Position numbers and translations under genes: made by a program. From Marinobacter sp. Arc7-DN-1 (lineage in GTDB: Bacteria > Pseudomonadota > Gammaproteobacteria > Pseudomonadales > Oleiphilaceae): DNA of 64,000 bases. Below the pieces are notes generated by a model that had not been told where the DNA came from, did no database searches, and was given only the letters and a program-made list of their open reading frames with translations. Positions 35,075-44,006 of the stretch are shown piece by piece. The DNA is taken from the NCBI RefSeq assembly GCF_003441595.1, contig NZ_CP031848.1:3720001-3784000 (forward strand), given 5' to 3'. The number at the start of each line of letters is the position of its first letter. The first letter of the stretch is position 1.

Positions 35075-37801
35075 ATGATAAACAGACAGGAACTCTCCCT
35101 CCGCAAGCTGCTGGAATTTCGTAATGCCTGGGTCGCGTGGCTGATTTTTGCAGTGGCGGTAGCCGTCACTATCCTGCTTTGGCAGGTCTCAATCAGGCTT
35201 GTTGAAGACCGCACCGAAGCCAGATTCCGCACCCAGTCACTGCAGTTGAAATCGGCCATCGAAGAGCGCCTCCTGAACTATGAGCAGGTACTGGCCGGAA
35301 GCGCCGGGCTTTTCGCCGTGGCCGGCGATGTGTCCCGGGACCAGTGGCGGGAATACGTCGACAAGGTTGATATCAACCGTTATTACCCCGGTATTCAGGG
35401 TATTGGCTATGTCCGTCGTATTGGCGTGCGGCAGATGGCCGATCATATTTCATCCGTTCGGGCTGAGGGTGTTCACAACTACCTGGTGAAGCCGCTTGGA
35501 AGCGGTCCCTATTACTACCCCATGGTCTATCTGGAACCGGGAACCGAACGGAATCGCCGCGCCCTGGGCTACGATGCCTTCAGTGATCCGATCCATCGCC
35601 GGGCCATGGAACGGGCCCGTGATGACGCCGTCCCCACCATAACCGAGAAAGTCGTACTGGTTCAGGAGGAGCTCGGGAAGGACCAGGCAAGCTTTCTGAT
35701 GTATTACCCCGTTTTTCAGGGCGGCGAAGTTCCCGGGATCCGAGCCGAGCGCCGCATGATGCTGGCGGGTTATGTGTTCAGTGCGTTTCGCATGAACAAC
35801 CTGATTGACGGGATTGTTGGTCTGATATCGCCGTTTCTTGATGTCCGGATCTATGACGCGGGGGTCGCGGAGCGGCAGAATCTGATGTACGGCTCCAACC
35901 TGGGTTCGCTTGATAACGAATTCAGTTTCGAGATGAGCCAGACGATCAGCCAAGGGGGGCGTGACTGGTTACTGCAGACCCGGTCCACCCCGGCGTTCGA
36001 TTTTCTGGCATCGGATCCGCGGCCGCCCATTGTGCTTGGAGCAGGCCTGGTTATCAGCGGACTGTTGTTCCTGTTCGTACTGGCTCTCATCCGCTCACGG
36101 CTGATGGCCCAGATCAGTGCCGGACGCTACCGGGCCATTACCGAAGGGGCTGCCAACGTCACGCTGGTAATGGACCGCACTGGGCAGGCTCTTTATGCCA
36201 GTCCGTCGAGCCTGGACATTCTTGGTTTTGAACCGGACCAGGTGCAGGCCCTGAATTTTGAAGAGCTGGTTCATGGGGATGACTGGCCCCAGTTGCAAAA
36301 GGGCTTTGACGATTCCGTGAGCGCACCGGGCAAGCAGATGCCGGTTATCCGTATCCGGATTCGCGATGCCGAGGGCCGGTGGCGGGATATGGAAGGCACG
36401 TTCACAGCCATGCTGTCTGTGCCCGGTGTTAACGGCGTTGTCCTGAGCCTCCGTGATCTGACGCAGCTGAAGGCTGCCCGGTCCGAGCTGCACCGCCTGG
36501 CGTTCTACGACCCGCTGACAGGGCTGGCAAACCGGCAGCTTTTTCGGGATCGTCTCAACCATGTGGTGAGCCGCAGTCGCCGGAGCGGGGAGCCGGCCGC
36601 CCTGATGTTCCTGGATCTGGACGGATTCAAACGCATCAACGATACCCTCGGGCATGATTCGGGTGACGAGCTGCTGTGCCAGGTGGCCCAATGGCTGGTG
36701 GGTTGCGTTCGCGAAGAGGATTCGGTCGCCCGGCTGGGGGGCGACGAATTTGTTGTCCTGCTGTCCCGGATCAGCGGTCCGGACGCCGCAGGCAAGGTGG
36801 CAGAGACCATTTTGCGCAGCCTGTGCCAGCGCATCCGTCTTAACGATCATGAGGTCGGAATCACCGTCAGTATCGGCATTACCATGGTTCCCCACGACAG
36901 TGAGGATGCCGGAACCCTGATGAAGTATGCCGACCTGGCCATGTACCGGGCCAAGGAACTGAGTCGGAATACCTTCCAGTTCTTCACGCCCGCGATGAAT
37001 ATCAAGGCTGCCCGGAGGCTGCTCCAGCAGGAGGAGCTGGCAACGGCTCTGGATGGCGAACGCTTCGTGCTGCACTACCAGCCCAAGATTGATCTGGCCA
37101 GCGAACGGGTGATCGGGGTGGAGGCATTCCTGCGCTGGCACCATCCGGATAAAGGGCTGGTATCGGCCCAGCAGTTCATCGCGCTGGCGGAGGAAACGGG
37201 GCTGATTGTGCGCCTCGGCGAGATGGCACTTCGCCAGGCCTGTATCCAGGTTCAGGCTCTCGAACGGGCCGGATTTGAGTCCCTGAAGATGGCGGTGAAT
37301 CTGTCGGTGCGCCAGCTGACTGACTCCGGCTTTCTGGATATGATCCGGCAGGTCATTACCGAGACAGGCGTGTCGCCCGAGCGACTGGAGCTGGAAATGC
37401 CGGCCGGGCTTCTCAATGAAGACCCGAGAATGCTGCGCGAGCTGCTGGTTTCGCTCCACGATCTGGGCGTGTGCCTGATTCTCGACGATTTCGGCACCGG
37501 CTCCTGTTCGCTGGTTGCGTTGCAACAGCTGCCGCTGGATGTGATCAAGATAGACCACCGGTTTATTCGCGATATCCCCTACAACGTAAGCGCCACCGAT
37601 GTTGCCTCCGCGGTTATTGCCCTGGCCCGCAAACTCCACCTCACGGTGGTGGCCGAAGGAGTGGAAACCCCGCAGCAGCTGAGTTTCCTGAAATCCCACG
37701 GCTGCGCCCAGTGTCAGGGTAACCTGTTCAGCTACCCTCTGGACGAGGATGCCCTGATCGGCTTCCTGGTCCGGCAGTATGAAAGGCCGCTGATTTCCTG
37801 A
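35075..37801 (+). CDS. CHASE-PAS-GGDEF-EAL membrane protein (EAL domain degraded)
   Basis: A 908-residue inner-membrane c-di-GMP protein. A transmembrane helix is at about 20-42, a periplasmic CHASE-type sensor at about 75-280, a second helix near 322-345, and a PAS domain at about 355-465. GGDEF at 555-559 is intact, with an RxxD product-inhibition site (REED) five residues before it. The EAL domain keeps Glu683, Glu774, Asp804-Asp805, Lys825 and Glu861. However, EAL reads EAF, the second glutamate of the ExTE motif is Ala777, and loop 6 reads GTGSCS. A working cyclase with a weak or regulatory EAL is inferred. Confidence 0.9.
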   Translation: MINRQELSLRKLLEFRNAWVAWLIFAVAVAVTILLWQVSIRLVEDRTEARFRTQSLQLKSAIEERLLNYEQVLAGSAGLFAVAGDVSRDQWREYVDKVDINRYYPGIQGIGYVRRIGVRQMADHISSVRAEGVHNYLVKPLGSGPYYYPMVYLEPGTERNRRALGYDAFSDPIHRRAMERARDDAVPTITEKVVLVQEELGKDQASFLMYYPVFQGGEVPGIRAERRMMLAGYVFSAFRMNNLIDGIVGLISPFLDVRIYDAGVAERQNLMYGSNLGSLDNEFSFEMSQTISQGGRDWLLQTRSTPAFDFLASDPRPPIVLGAGLVISGLLFLFVLALIRSRLMAQISAGRYRAITEGAANVTLVMDRTGQALYASPSSLDILGFEPDQVQALNFEELVHGDDWPQLQKGFDDSVSAPGKQMPVIRIRIRDAEGRWRDMEGTFTAMLSVPGVNGVVLSLRDLTQLKAARSELHRLAFYDPLTGLANRQLFRDRLNHVVSRSRRSGEPAALMFLDLDGFKRINDTLGHDSGDELLCQVAQWLVGCVREEDSVARLGGDEFVVLLSRISGPDAAGKVAETILRSLCQRIRLNDHEVGITVSIGITMVPHDSEDAGTLMKYADLAMYRAKELSRNTFQFFTPAMNIKAARRLLQQEELATALDGERFVLHYQPKIDLASERVIGVEAFLRWHHPDKGLVSAQQFIALAEETGLIVRLGEMALRQACIQVQALERAGFESLKMAVNLSVRQLTDSGFLDMIRQVITETGVSPERLELEMPAGLLNEDPRMLRELLVSLHDLGVCLILDDFGTGSCSLVALQQLPLDVIKIDHRFIRDIPYNVSATDVASAVIALARKLHLTVVAEGVETPQQLSFLKSHGCAQCQGNLFSYPLDEDALIGFLVRQYERPLIS

Positions 37802-37899
37802 TCATGGCAATGGCGGCCGGTAACCGGTAAAATCACGCCGTTCCCGGAACCGGGTAGCGGCCTCTCCGGGCTCAATCCTTCGTCTTAACTGAGTATTCA

Positions 37900-39708
37900 T
37901 TGTCTGTGACTGAACTGAGCCGAATCCGTAACTTTTCCATTATCGCCCACATCGACCACGGTAAATCCACGCTTGCAGACCGTTTCATCCAGATCTGTGG
38001 TGGCCTGACCGACCGTGAAATGGCCGAACAGGTCCTGGACTCCATGGATCTTGAGCGTGAGCGAGGGATTACCATCAAGGCCCAGAGTGTCACGCTCAAT
38101 TACACAGCCCGGGATGGTCAGGAATACAAGCTGAATTTTATCGACACCCCGGGGCATGTGGATTTCTCCTACGAAGTGTCACGCTCGCTTTACGCCTGCG
38201 AAGGGGCGTTGCTGGTGGTGGACGCCGGGCAGGGTGTGGAAGCCCAGTCGGTGGCCAACTGCTATACCGCCATTGAACAGGGACTGGAAGTGGTGCCGGT
38301 CCTGAACAAAATGGATCTGCCCCAGGCCGAGCCGGAGCGGGTGGCTGCGGAAATTGAAGACATCATTGGTATCGAGGCGTCTGAGGCAGTGCGTTGCAGC
38401 GCCAAAAGCGGCATGGGCGTTGACGATGTGCTGGAAGACCTGATCAAAAAGATTCCGCCCCCCAAAGGCGATCGCAGCGCGCCTCTGCAAGCGCTGATCA
38501 TTGATTCGTGGTTCGATAATTACCTGGGTGTTGTATCCCTGGTCAGGGTGACTGAAGGAACCCTGAAAAAGGGCGACAGGATCGTCATCAAATCCACCGG
38601 CAAAGCCTGGAACGCGGACAAGGTCGGGATATTCAATCCCAAGCCAACCGATACCGACGTGCTGGAAGCCGGCGACGTCGGCTTTGTCGTTGCCGGTATC
38701 AAGGATATTCATGGTGCGCCGGTCGGCGATACCATCGTGCACCAGAAGTTCGCTGCTGAAACACCCATGCTGCCCGGTTTCAAGAAGGTCAAGCCGCAGG
38801 TATACGCCGGTCTGTTCCCGGTGAGCGCGGACGACTACAACGATTTCCGGGATGCGCTGGAGAAACTGACCCTGAATGACGCCTCCCTGTTCTTCGAGCC
38901 AGAGAGCTCAGACGCCCTTGGTTTTGGTTTCCGGTGCGGTTTTCTCGGTATGTTGCACATGGAAATCATCCAGGAGCGGCTGGAACGGGAATACGATATC
39001 GACCTGATTACCACCGCCCCCACGGTGATCTATGAGGTGGTTACCAAACAGGGTGAGATCTTGTCGGTGGACAACCCCTCAAGCCTTCCGGATATTGGTT
39101 CTATTGAAGAAATGCGAGAGCCGATGGTGGAAGCGAACATTCTGGTGCCCCAGGAGCACCTCGGTAACGTGATTGCCCTGTGTGAGGAGAAGCGGGGCGT
39201 TCAGAAGAACATGCACTTCATGTCAACCCAGGTTCAGCTGACCTATGAGCTGCCCATGGCGGAAGTGGTGATGGATTTTTTCGACCGGATCAAGTCTGCC
39301 AGCCGTGGTTTTGCGTCACTGGATTACCATTTCACCCGTTTCCAGCAAGCCAGTCTGGTGCGGCTGGATGTGCTGATCAACGGTGAGCGCGTGGATGCGC
39401 TGGCACTGATTGTTCATAAGGAGCAGGCGCATCGCAAGGGGCGTCAGCTGATCGAGAAAATGAAGGAACTGATTCCTCGGCAGATGTTTGATATTGCCAT
39501 TCAGGCCGCCATCGGAAACCAGGTAGTATCGCGGGTTACGGTGAAGGCGCTGCGCAAGAATGTAACCGCCAAGTGTTATGGTGGCGACGTCAGCCGGAAG
39601 AAGAAACTGCTGCAGAAGCAGAAAGAAGGTAAAAAGCGTATGAAGCAGCTGGGCAATGTCGAGGTGCCTCAGGAAGCGTTTCTTGCCGTACTGAAAGTGG
39701 ATAACTAA
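37900..39708 (+). CDS. lepA: Elongation factor 4
   Basis: Ribosome-associated GTPase of 602 residues. P-loop AHIDHGKST is near 16-24, switch [16 protein letters not shown], and NKMD. The C-terminal LepA-specific domain has the [18 protein letters not shown] block. No ATG is available. TTG 37900 (MSVTEL) or GTG 37906 (MTEL) is the start, and the second resembles relatives more. lepB follows 11 bases later, the standard lepA-lepB pair. Confidence 0.96.
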   Translation: MSVTELSRIRNFSIIAHIDHGKSTLADRFIQICGGLTDREMAEQVLDSMDLERERGITIKAQSVTLNYTARDGQEYKLNFIDTPGHVDFSYEVSRSLYACEGALLVVDAGQGVEAQSVANCYTAIEQGLEVVPVLNKMDLPQAEPERVAAEIEDIIGIEASEAVRCSAKSGMGVDDVLEDLIKKIPPPKGDRSAPLQALIIDSWFDNYLGVVSLVRVTEGTLKKGDRIVIKSTGKAWNADKVGIFNPKPTDTDVLEAGDVGFVVAGIKDIHGAPVGDTIVHQKFAAETPMLPGFKKVKPQVYAGLFPVSADDYNDFRDALEKLTLNDASLFFEPESSDALGFGFRCGFLGMLHMEIIQERLEREYDIDLITTAPTVIYEVVTKQGEILSVDNPSSLPDIGSIEEMREPMVEANILVPQEHLGNVIALCEEKRGVQKNMHFMSTQVQLTYELPMAEVVMDFFDRIKSASRGFASLDYHFTRFQQASLVRLDVLINGERVDALALIVHKEQAHRKGRQLIEKMKELIPRQMFDIAIQAAIGNQVVSRVTVKALRKNVTAKCYGGDVSRKKKLLQKQKEGKKRMKQLGNVEVPQEAFLAVLKVDN

Positions 39709-39719
39709 AAGGCCCCTGG

Positions 39720-40517
39720 ATGGATATCGATTTTCCCCTGGTTCTGGTAGTACTGACCTTCGCAACGGGTTTGATCTGGCTGGCGGACAAGCTGTTTCTT
39801 CGAGAGCGTCGCCTCGCTGGTTCCCGTGCCAGTGGCAATGCCGCAGGCGGCTCAGCCGTCGAGGAAGAAGAGCCCAAAGAGCCCTACCTGGTTGATCTCA
39901 GCCGCTCCTTTTTCCCGGTGCTGGCGATTGTACTGGTCCTTCGGTCCTTTCTGGTGGAACCATTCCAGATTCCGTCCGGCTCCATGCTGCCAACGCTTGA
40001 GGTCGGGGATTTTATTCTGGTGAACAAATACGCTTACGGGCTTCGGTTGCCCGTCGCGGGCACCAAAGTCCTTACCGTTGACGATCCTCGGCGGGGCGAT
40101 GTAATGGTGTTCAAGTACCCGAAAGATGGTGAGACCAACTACATTAAACGGGTCATTGGCGAGCCAGGTGACCGCATTCGTTACAAAGACAAACAGCTAT
40201 TTATCAATGGCGAGCCTGTGGAGAGCCGATTTGTCGCAAGACTGCCCCCCGTGGAGTTGCGCCGGGAAGATCTGGGCGAGGTTGAACACGACATCTACCT
40301 GACCCTGGGCCGCCCCGGTGGAAGTGGTGAAGGGGAATGGCAGGTGCCCGAGGGCCACTACTTTGTCATGGGCGATAATCGTGACAACAGCAACGACAGC
40401 CGCTACTGGGGCATGGTCCCTGATGAGCTGGTAGTCGGCAAGGCCTTTGCAATCTGGATGCACTGGAAATCCCTTACCAGTCTGCCATCCTTTGATCGTG
40501 TGGGCGGAATCGAGTAA
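39720..40517 (+). CDS. lepB: Signal peptidase I
   Basis: Inner-membrane protease that removes signal peptides. It has 265 residues. One transmembrane helix is at about 4-22 and a second near 60-78. The catalytic Ser88 is in PSGSMLPTL and Lys143 in YIKRVIG. The C-terminal box GDNRDNSNDSRYWG is intact. It lies between lepA and the DUF4845 gene in the lepA-lepB-rnc-era-recO-pdxJ cluster. Confidence 0.96.
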   Translation: MDIDFPLVLVVLTFATGLIWLADKLFLRERRLAGSRASGNAAGGSAVEEEEPKEPYLVDLSRSFFPVLAIVLVLRSFLVEPFQIPSGSMLPTLEVGDFILVNKYAYGLRLPVAGTKVLTVDDPRRGDVMVFKYPKDGETNYIKRVIGEPGDRIRYKDKQLFINGEPVESRFVARLPPVELRREDLGEVEHDIYLTLGRPGGSGEGEWQVPEGHYFVMGDNRDNSNDSRYWGMVPDELVVGKAFAIWMHWKSLTSLPSFDRVGGIE

Positions 40518-40543
40518 CTCGGACTATCTGGAGTGCAGGCATA

Positions 40544-40933
40544 ATGAAGAAAAACAATCTTTCCGGCATGGGCCGTCAAAGGGGTGCCTCGGCATTGACG
40601 ATGATGGTCATGGTGCTGTTTTTTGGTGGTTTGCTGACTCTGGTGATCAAGCTCGGTCCCATTTACCTGGACGACATTACCATCCAGGAAGCGCTGGAAA
40701 GCCTTGATGGTACCGAGGGCCTGTCGGAGATGGGGGCTGCTCAGGTTCGCACGCTGATTAACAAGCGCCTAAGTGTGAACAATGTCCGGGGCTTTGATGC
40801 CAAGAATATCACCGTCGAGAAAAACGGCGAGTTCGTTGTGATCAATGTTGATTACGAAGTGCGCAATAACCTGTTCAGTAACGTGGATACCGTCGTCCAC
40901 TTCAAGCATGAATATGAGATGAAGGGCAAGTGA
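40544..40933 (+). CDS. DUF4845 membrane protein
   Basis: A 129-residue protein with a basic N-terminus and one transmembrane helix (about 18-38, [20 protein letters not shown]), then a small periplasmic domain. It resembles a pilin-like or minor-pseudopilin start but has no clear prepilin peptidase site. DUF4845 genes between lepB and rnc are common in pseudomonads and relatives; function unknown. Its stop overlaps the rnc start by three bases. Confidence 0.85.
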   Translation: MKKNNLSGMGRQRGASALTMMVMVLFFGGLLTLVIKLGPIYLDDITIQEALESLDGTEGLSEMGAAQVRTLINKRLSVNNVRGFDAKNITVEKNGEFVVINVDYEVRNNLFSNVDTVVHFKHEYEMKGK

Positions 40934-41619
40934 GTTCACAACCGGATCTGGATCAGTTGCAGCGCCGCATCGGCTATCAGTTCCAATCGCCTGAGCGGCT
41001 TTTGCTGGCGCTTACCCACCGGAGTTACGGGAACCAGAATAACGAGCGCCTTGAGTTCCTCGGTGATTCCATTGTGAACATGGTCATTGCCGAATACCTG
41101 TTCCGTCATTTTGAAAAAGCCCGGGAAGGGCAGCTGAGCCGGCTTCGTGCCCGCATGGTCAAAGGCGTCACACTGGCGGAAATCGGCCGGGAGTTCCAGC
41201 TCGGTAATTACCTGCGTCTGGGGTCCGGGGAACTGAAAAGCGGGGGGTTCCGGCGGGAATCGATTTTGGCCGATGCGGTGGAGTCCATCATTGGTGCCAT
41301 CTATCTGGACAGCGATTTCCACACCTGCCGTGAGCAGGTGCTGCGCTGGTTCGAACACCGCCTGGAAAAACTGGATCTTCAGGACACCCAGAAAGACCCG
41401 AAAACCCGTCTGCAGGAGTACCTTCAGTCCCGGCAGTTTCCGCTGCCGCTGTATGATGTGATTTCCGTGGACGGCGAAGCCCACAACCAAACCTTTCACG
41501 TATCCTGTGCGTTGCCTTCGCTGGACCGAAAAACCACCGGGACCGGCAGCAGCCGCCGCGTGGCGGAGCAGCAGGCGGCCCGTAACGCCCTGAAAGAACT
41601 GGGCGTGGAGAACCAGTAA
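40930..41619 (+). CDS. rnc: Ribonuclease III
   Basis: Double-strand RNA endonuclease for rRNA maturation and mRNA control. It has 229 residues. The signature [12 protein letters not shown] (metal ligands) is near 38-49, [13 protein letters not shown] near 115-127, and a dsRNA-binding domain at about 155-227. It starts at GTG 40930, overlapping the previous stop. Its own last base is the first base of the era ATG. Confidence 0.96.
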   Translation: MSSQPDLDQLQRRIGYQFQSPERLLLALTHRSYGNQNNERLEFLGDSIVNMVIAEYLFRHFEKAREGQLSRLRARMVKGVTLAEIGREFQLGNYLRLGSGELKSGGFRRESILADAVESIIGAIYLDSDFHTCREQVLRWFEHRLEKLDLQDTQKDPKTRLQEYLQSRQFPLPLYDVISVDGEAHNQTFHVSCALPSLDRKTTGTGSSRRVAEQQAARNALKELGVENQ

Positions 41620-42536
41620 TGAACGATATCACCCGTCCTGAGAACCCGGACAGTCGCTGCGGTTTTGTGGCCATCGTCGGTCGTCCGAACGTGGGTAAAT
41701 CCACGTTGCTGAATCACATTCTCGGGCAGAAACTGAGCATTACCTCCCGCAAGCCCCAGACCACGCGGCATCAGGTGCTTGGCATCAAGACCGTCGGGCC
41801 GGTCCAGGCGATTTATGTGGATACGCCGGGCATGCATGAAGATGAGCCCCGGGCCCTGAACCGCTATATGAACAAGGCGGCCACGTCGGCATTGATTGAC
41901 GTGGATGTTGTGGTGTTCGTGGTGGATCAGCTGGCCTGGACCACCGCCGATGAGCTGGTGCTGGAGAAACTCAGCACGCTGAAATGCCCGGTTATCCTGG
42001 CGGTCAACAAGGTCGACAAGATCGGAAAGCGGGAAAGCCTGCTGCCTCACCTGGACATGCTCTCAAAAAAGCGCGAGTTTGCCGAGATCATTCCGCTTTC
42101 CGCCCTGAAGGAGACCAATCTGCAGCCTCTGGAAGAGGCCGTCGGGCGTTACCTGCCGGAGAGCATCCATTTCTATCCCGATGACCAGATCACCGATCGC
42201 AGCGAGCGCTTTCTTGCTTCGGAAATTGTCCGGGAAAAGATCACCCGCCAACTGGGTGCGGAGCTGCCGTACTCGGTGGCGGTAGAGATTGAGGAGTTCA
42301 GGCGCGAGGGCAGGACCCTTCACATCTCTGCGCTCATTCTGGTAGAACGTGAAGGGCAGAAAAAGATCATGATCGGCGACAGGGGCGAGCGGATGCGCCG
42401 TATCGGCCAGGAGGCGCGTGCCGATATGGAGCGTATGTTTGACAGCAAAATCATGCTGCGGCTCTGGGTGAAGGTAAAGCGTGGCTGGGCAGACAGCGAC
42501 CGGGCCCTCAAGAGCCTGGGCATGAACGACCTCTGA
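41619..42536 (+). CDS. era: GTPase Era
   Basis: Binds the 3' end of 16S rRNA and couples 30S maturation to the cell cycle. It has 305 residues. P-loop GRPNVGKS is at 21-28, the switch follows in SRKPQTTRH, then DTPGMH, and NKVDK near 130. A C-terminal KH domain has [18 protein letters not shown]. Translationally coupled to rnc through a one-base overlap. Confidence 0.97.
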   Translation: MNDITRPENPDSRCGFVAIVGRPNVGKSTLLNHILGQKLSITSRKPQTTRHQVLGIKTVGPVQAIYVDTPGMHEDEPRALNRYMNKAATSALIDVDVVVFVVDQLAWTTADELVLEKLSTLKCPVILAVNKVDKIGKRESLLPHLDMLSKKREFAEIIPLSALKETNLQPLEEAVGRYLPESIHFYPDDQITDRSERFLASEIVREKITRQLGAELPYSVAVEIEEFRREGRTLHISALILVEREGQKKIMIGDRGERMRRIGQEARADMERMFDSKIMLRLWVKVKRGWADSDRALKSLGMNDL

Positions 42537-42543
42537 GGCGGGT

Positions 42544-43272
42544 ATGACAGGGCCTGAGTTGCAGGAGCCCGCCTATGTCCTTCACCGCCGCCCATGGCGG
42601 GAAACCAGCCTTATGGTTGATGTGTTCACCCTGAATCACGGCCGTATGACCGTGATCGCCAGGGGCGCCAACAGCACCAAAAGTCCCCTGAAAGCCCAGC
42701 TCCAGCCGTTCCAGCCGTTGGTTATGAACTGGGTCGGTCGGGGCGACCTGAAAACGCTTACCGAGGTTGATGTGCGCAGTGGCCCGGCGTTGAGGCGGAC
42801 TATTTCCCTGTACAGCGGACTTTACCTGAATGAGCTGCTGCAGCGGGTTCTTCCGGCTGCTGATCCACACCCGACCCTGTTTGCGGCCTATATCGATGCC
42901 ATCGACCAGCTCTCCGGCACAACCGACGTCGAGCCGGTGCTCCGTCGGTTCGAACTGGCGTTTGCTTCGGCCCTGGGCTACGACTTTGCCTGGGATGTCG
43001 CCACTGACACGGGGCAATCCATCGAGGCCGGCCAGCAGTATTGTTATGATCCGGAACAGGGCATTGTGTCCGGGGGCTCGCCCGGAGTACGCCTGCAAAA
43101 TCTGCCGGGGGACGTGTTATTGGCCCTGGCCCGGGAGGATTTCGAATCCGGCGCCTGCCGCCGGGTGTCCAAGCGGGTTATGCGCGTGCTCACCGACTAC
43201 CTTCTGCAGGGGCGGCCCCTGAACAGTCGCAGCCTTTTCACTCACCTTCGGGGAGAATCACATGAATCCTAG
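42544..43272 (+). CDS. recO: DNA repair protein RecO
   Basis: RecFOR-pathway mediator that loads RecA on SSB-coated DNA. It has 242 residues. The N-terminal OB-fold starts with [20 protein letters not shown] and [11 protein letters not shown]. The helical C-terminal part lacks the zinc cysteines found in some RecO proteins. Its end overlaps pdxJ by 11 bases. Confidence 0.93.
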   Translation: MTGPELQEPAYVLHRRPWRETSLMVDVFTLNHGRMTVIARGANSTKSPLKAQLQPFQPLVMNWVGRGDLKTLTEVDVRSGPALRRTISLYSGLYLNELLQRVLPAADPHPTLFAAYIDAIDQLSGTTDVEPVLRRFELAFASALGYDFAWDVATDTGQSIEAGQQYCYDPEQGIVSGGSPGVRLQNLPGDVLLALAREDFESGACRRVSKRVMRVLTDYLLQGRPLNSRSLFTHLRGESHES

Positions 43273-44002
43273 AGTTTTGCTTGGCGTCAATATTGATCAC
43301 GTTGCCACCCTCCGGCAGGCGAGGGGGACCCGGTATCCGGACCCGGTACAGGCGGCGCTGATGGCCGAGGAGGCGGGTGCTGATGGCATCACCATCCATC
43401 CGAGGGAAGACCGGCGCCATATCCAGGACCGGGACGTGCTGCTCCTGAAAGAAGTACTGCAGACCAGGATGAACCTTGAAATGGCCGTTACCGATGCCAT
43501 GCTGGCGTTTGCCGAGCAGGTGCGGCCGGAGTGTGTTTGTCTGGTGCCTGAAAAGCGGGAAGAGCTGACCACCGAGGGCGGCCTCGATGTCGATGGCCAG
43601 GAAACCAGGGTGGCGAAGGCCTGTGAGCGCCTCGCCCGGATCGGCGCCGAGGTGTCACTTTTTATTGCTCCAGATCCGGTGCAAATTGATGCTGCGGTTC
43701 GCTGTGGCGCCCCGGTGGTGGAGCTGCATACGGGCGAATATGCGGAAGCCGGCACTGCCGAGGCCGAGGATGCCACCTTCAGGACTATCGCCGAGGCCGC
43801 CGCCTACGCGCGCAAGAAGGGGCTGATTGTGAATGCGGGCCATGGCCTGCACTATCACAACACCGAGCGGGTGGCGGCTATTCAGGGCATCAACGAGCTG
43901 AATATTGGCCATGCCATTATCGCCCGGGCCGTCTTTACCGGCCTGAAAGAGGCTGTCCGCGACATGAAAGCCATTCTTGATCAGGCCCGGAGCCGGGCCT
44001 GA
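43262..44002 (+). CDS. pdxJ: Pyridoxine 5'-phosphate synthase
   Basis: Condenses 1-deoxyxylulose 5-phosphate with 1-amino-acetone-3-phosphate in vitamin B6 synthesis. It has 246 residues and is a TIM barrel. It starts [19 protein letters not shown], with [30 protein letters not shown] and [11 protein letters not shown] all intact. The stop codon directly abuts the gacS stop on the other strand, inside a perfect palindrome. Confidence 0.97.
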   Translation: MNPRVLLGVNIDHVATLRQARGTRYPDPVQAALMAEEAGADGITIHPREDRRHIQDRDVLLLKEVLQTRMNLEMAVTDAMLAFAEQVRPECVCLVPEKREELTTEGGLDVDGQETRVAKACERLARIGAEVSLFIAPDPVQIDAAVRCGAPVVELHTGEYAEAGTAEAEDATFRTIAEAAAYARKKGLIVNAGHGLHYHNTERVAAIQGINELNIGHAIIARAVFTGLKEAVRDMKAILDQARSRA

Positions 44003-44006
44003 TCAA
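43977..44006. repeat. Perfect palindrome spanning the pdxJ and gacS stop codons
   Basis: Fourteen-base arms TTGATCAGGCCCGG / CCGGGCCTGATCAA with a two-base centre. The pdxJ stop (44000-44002) and the gacS stop (44003-44005) both lie in the right arm, so both mRNAs end in this hairpin. No T tract on either strand. Possible bidirectional 3' end or stability hairpin. Confidence 0.85.

Noticed and set aside
36095..37699. A 534-codon minus-strand frame opposite the GGDEF/EAL gene
   Set aside because: Shadow; composition rich in Gln, His and Pro with no motif.
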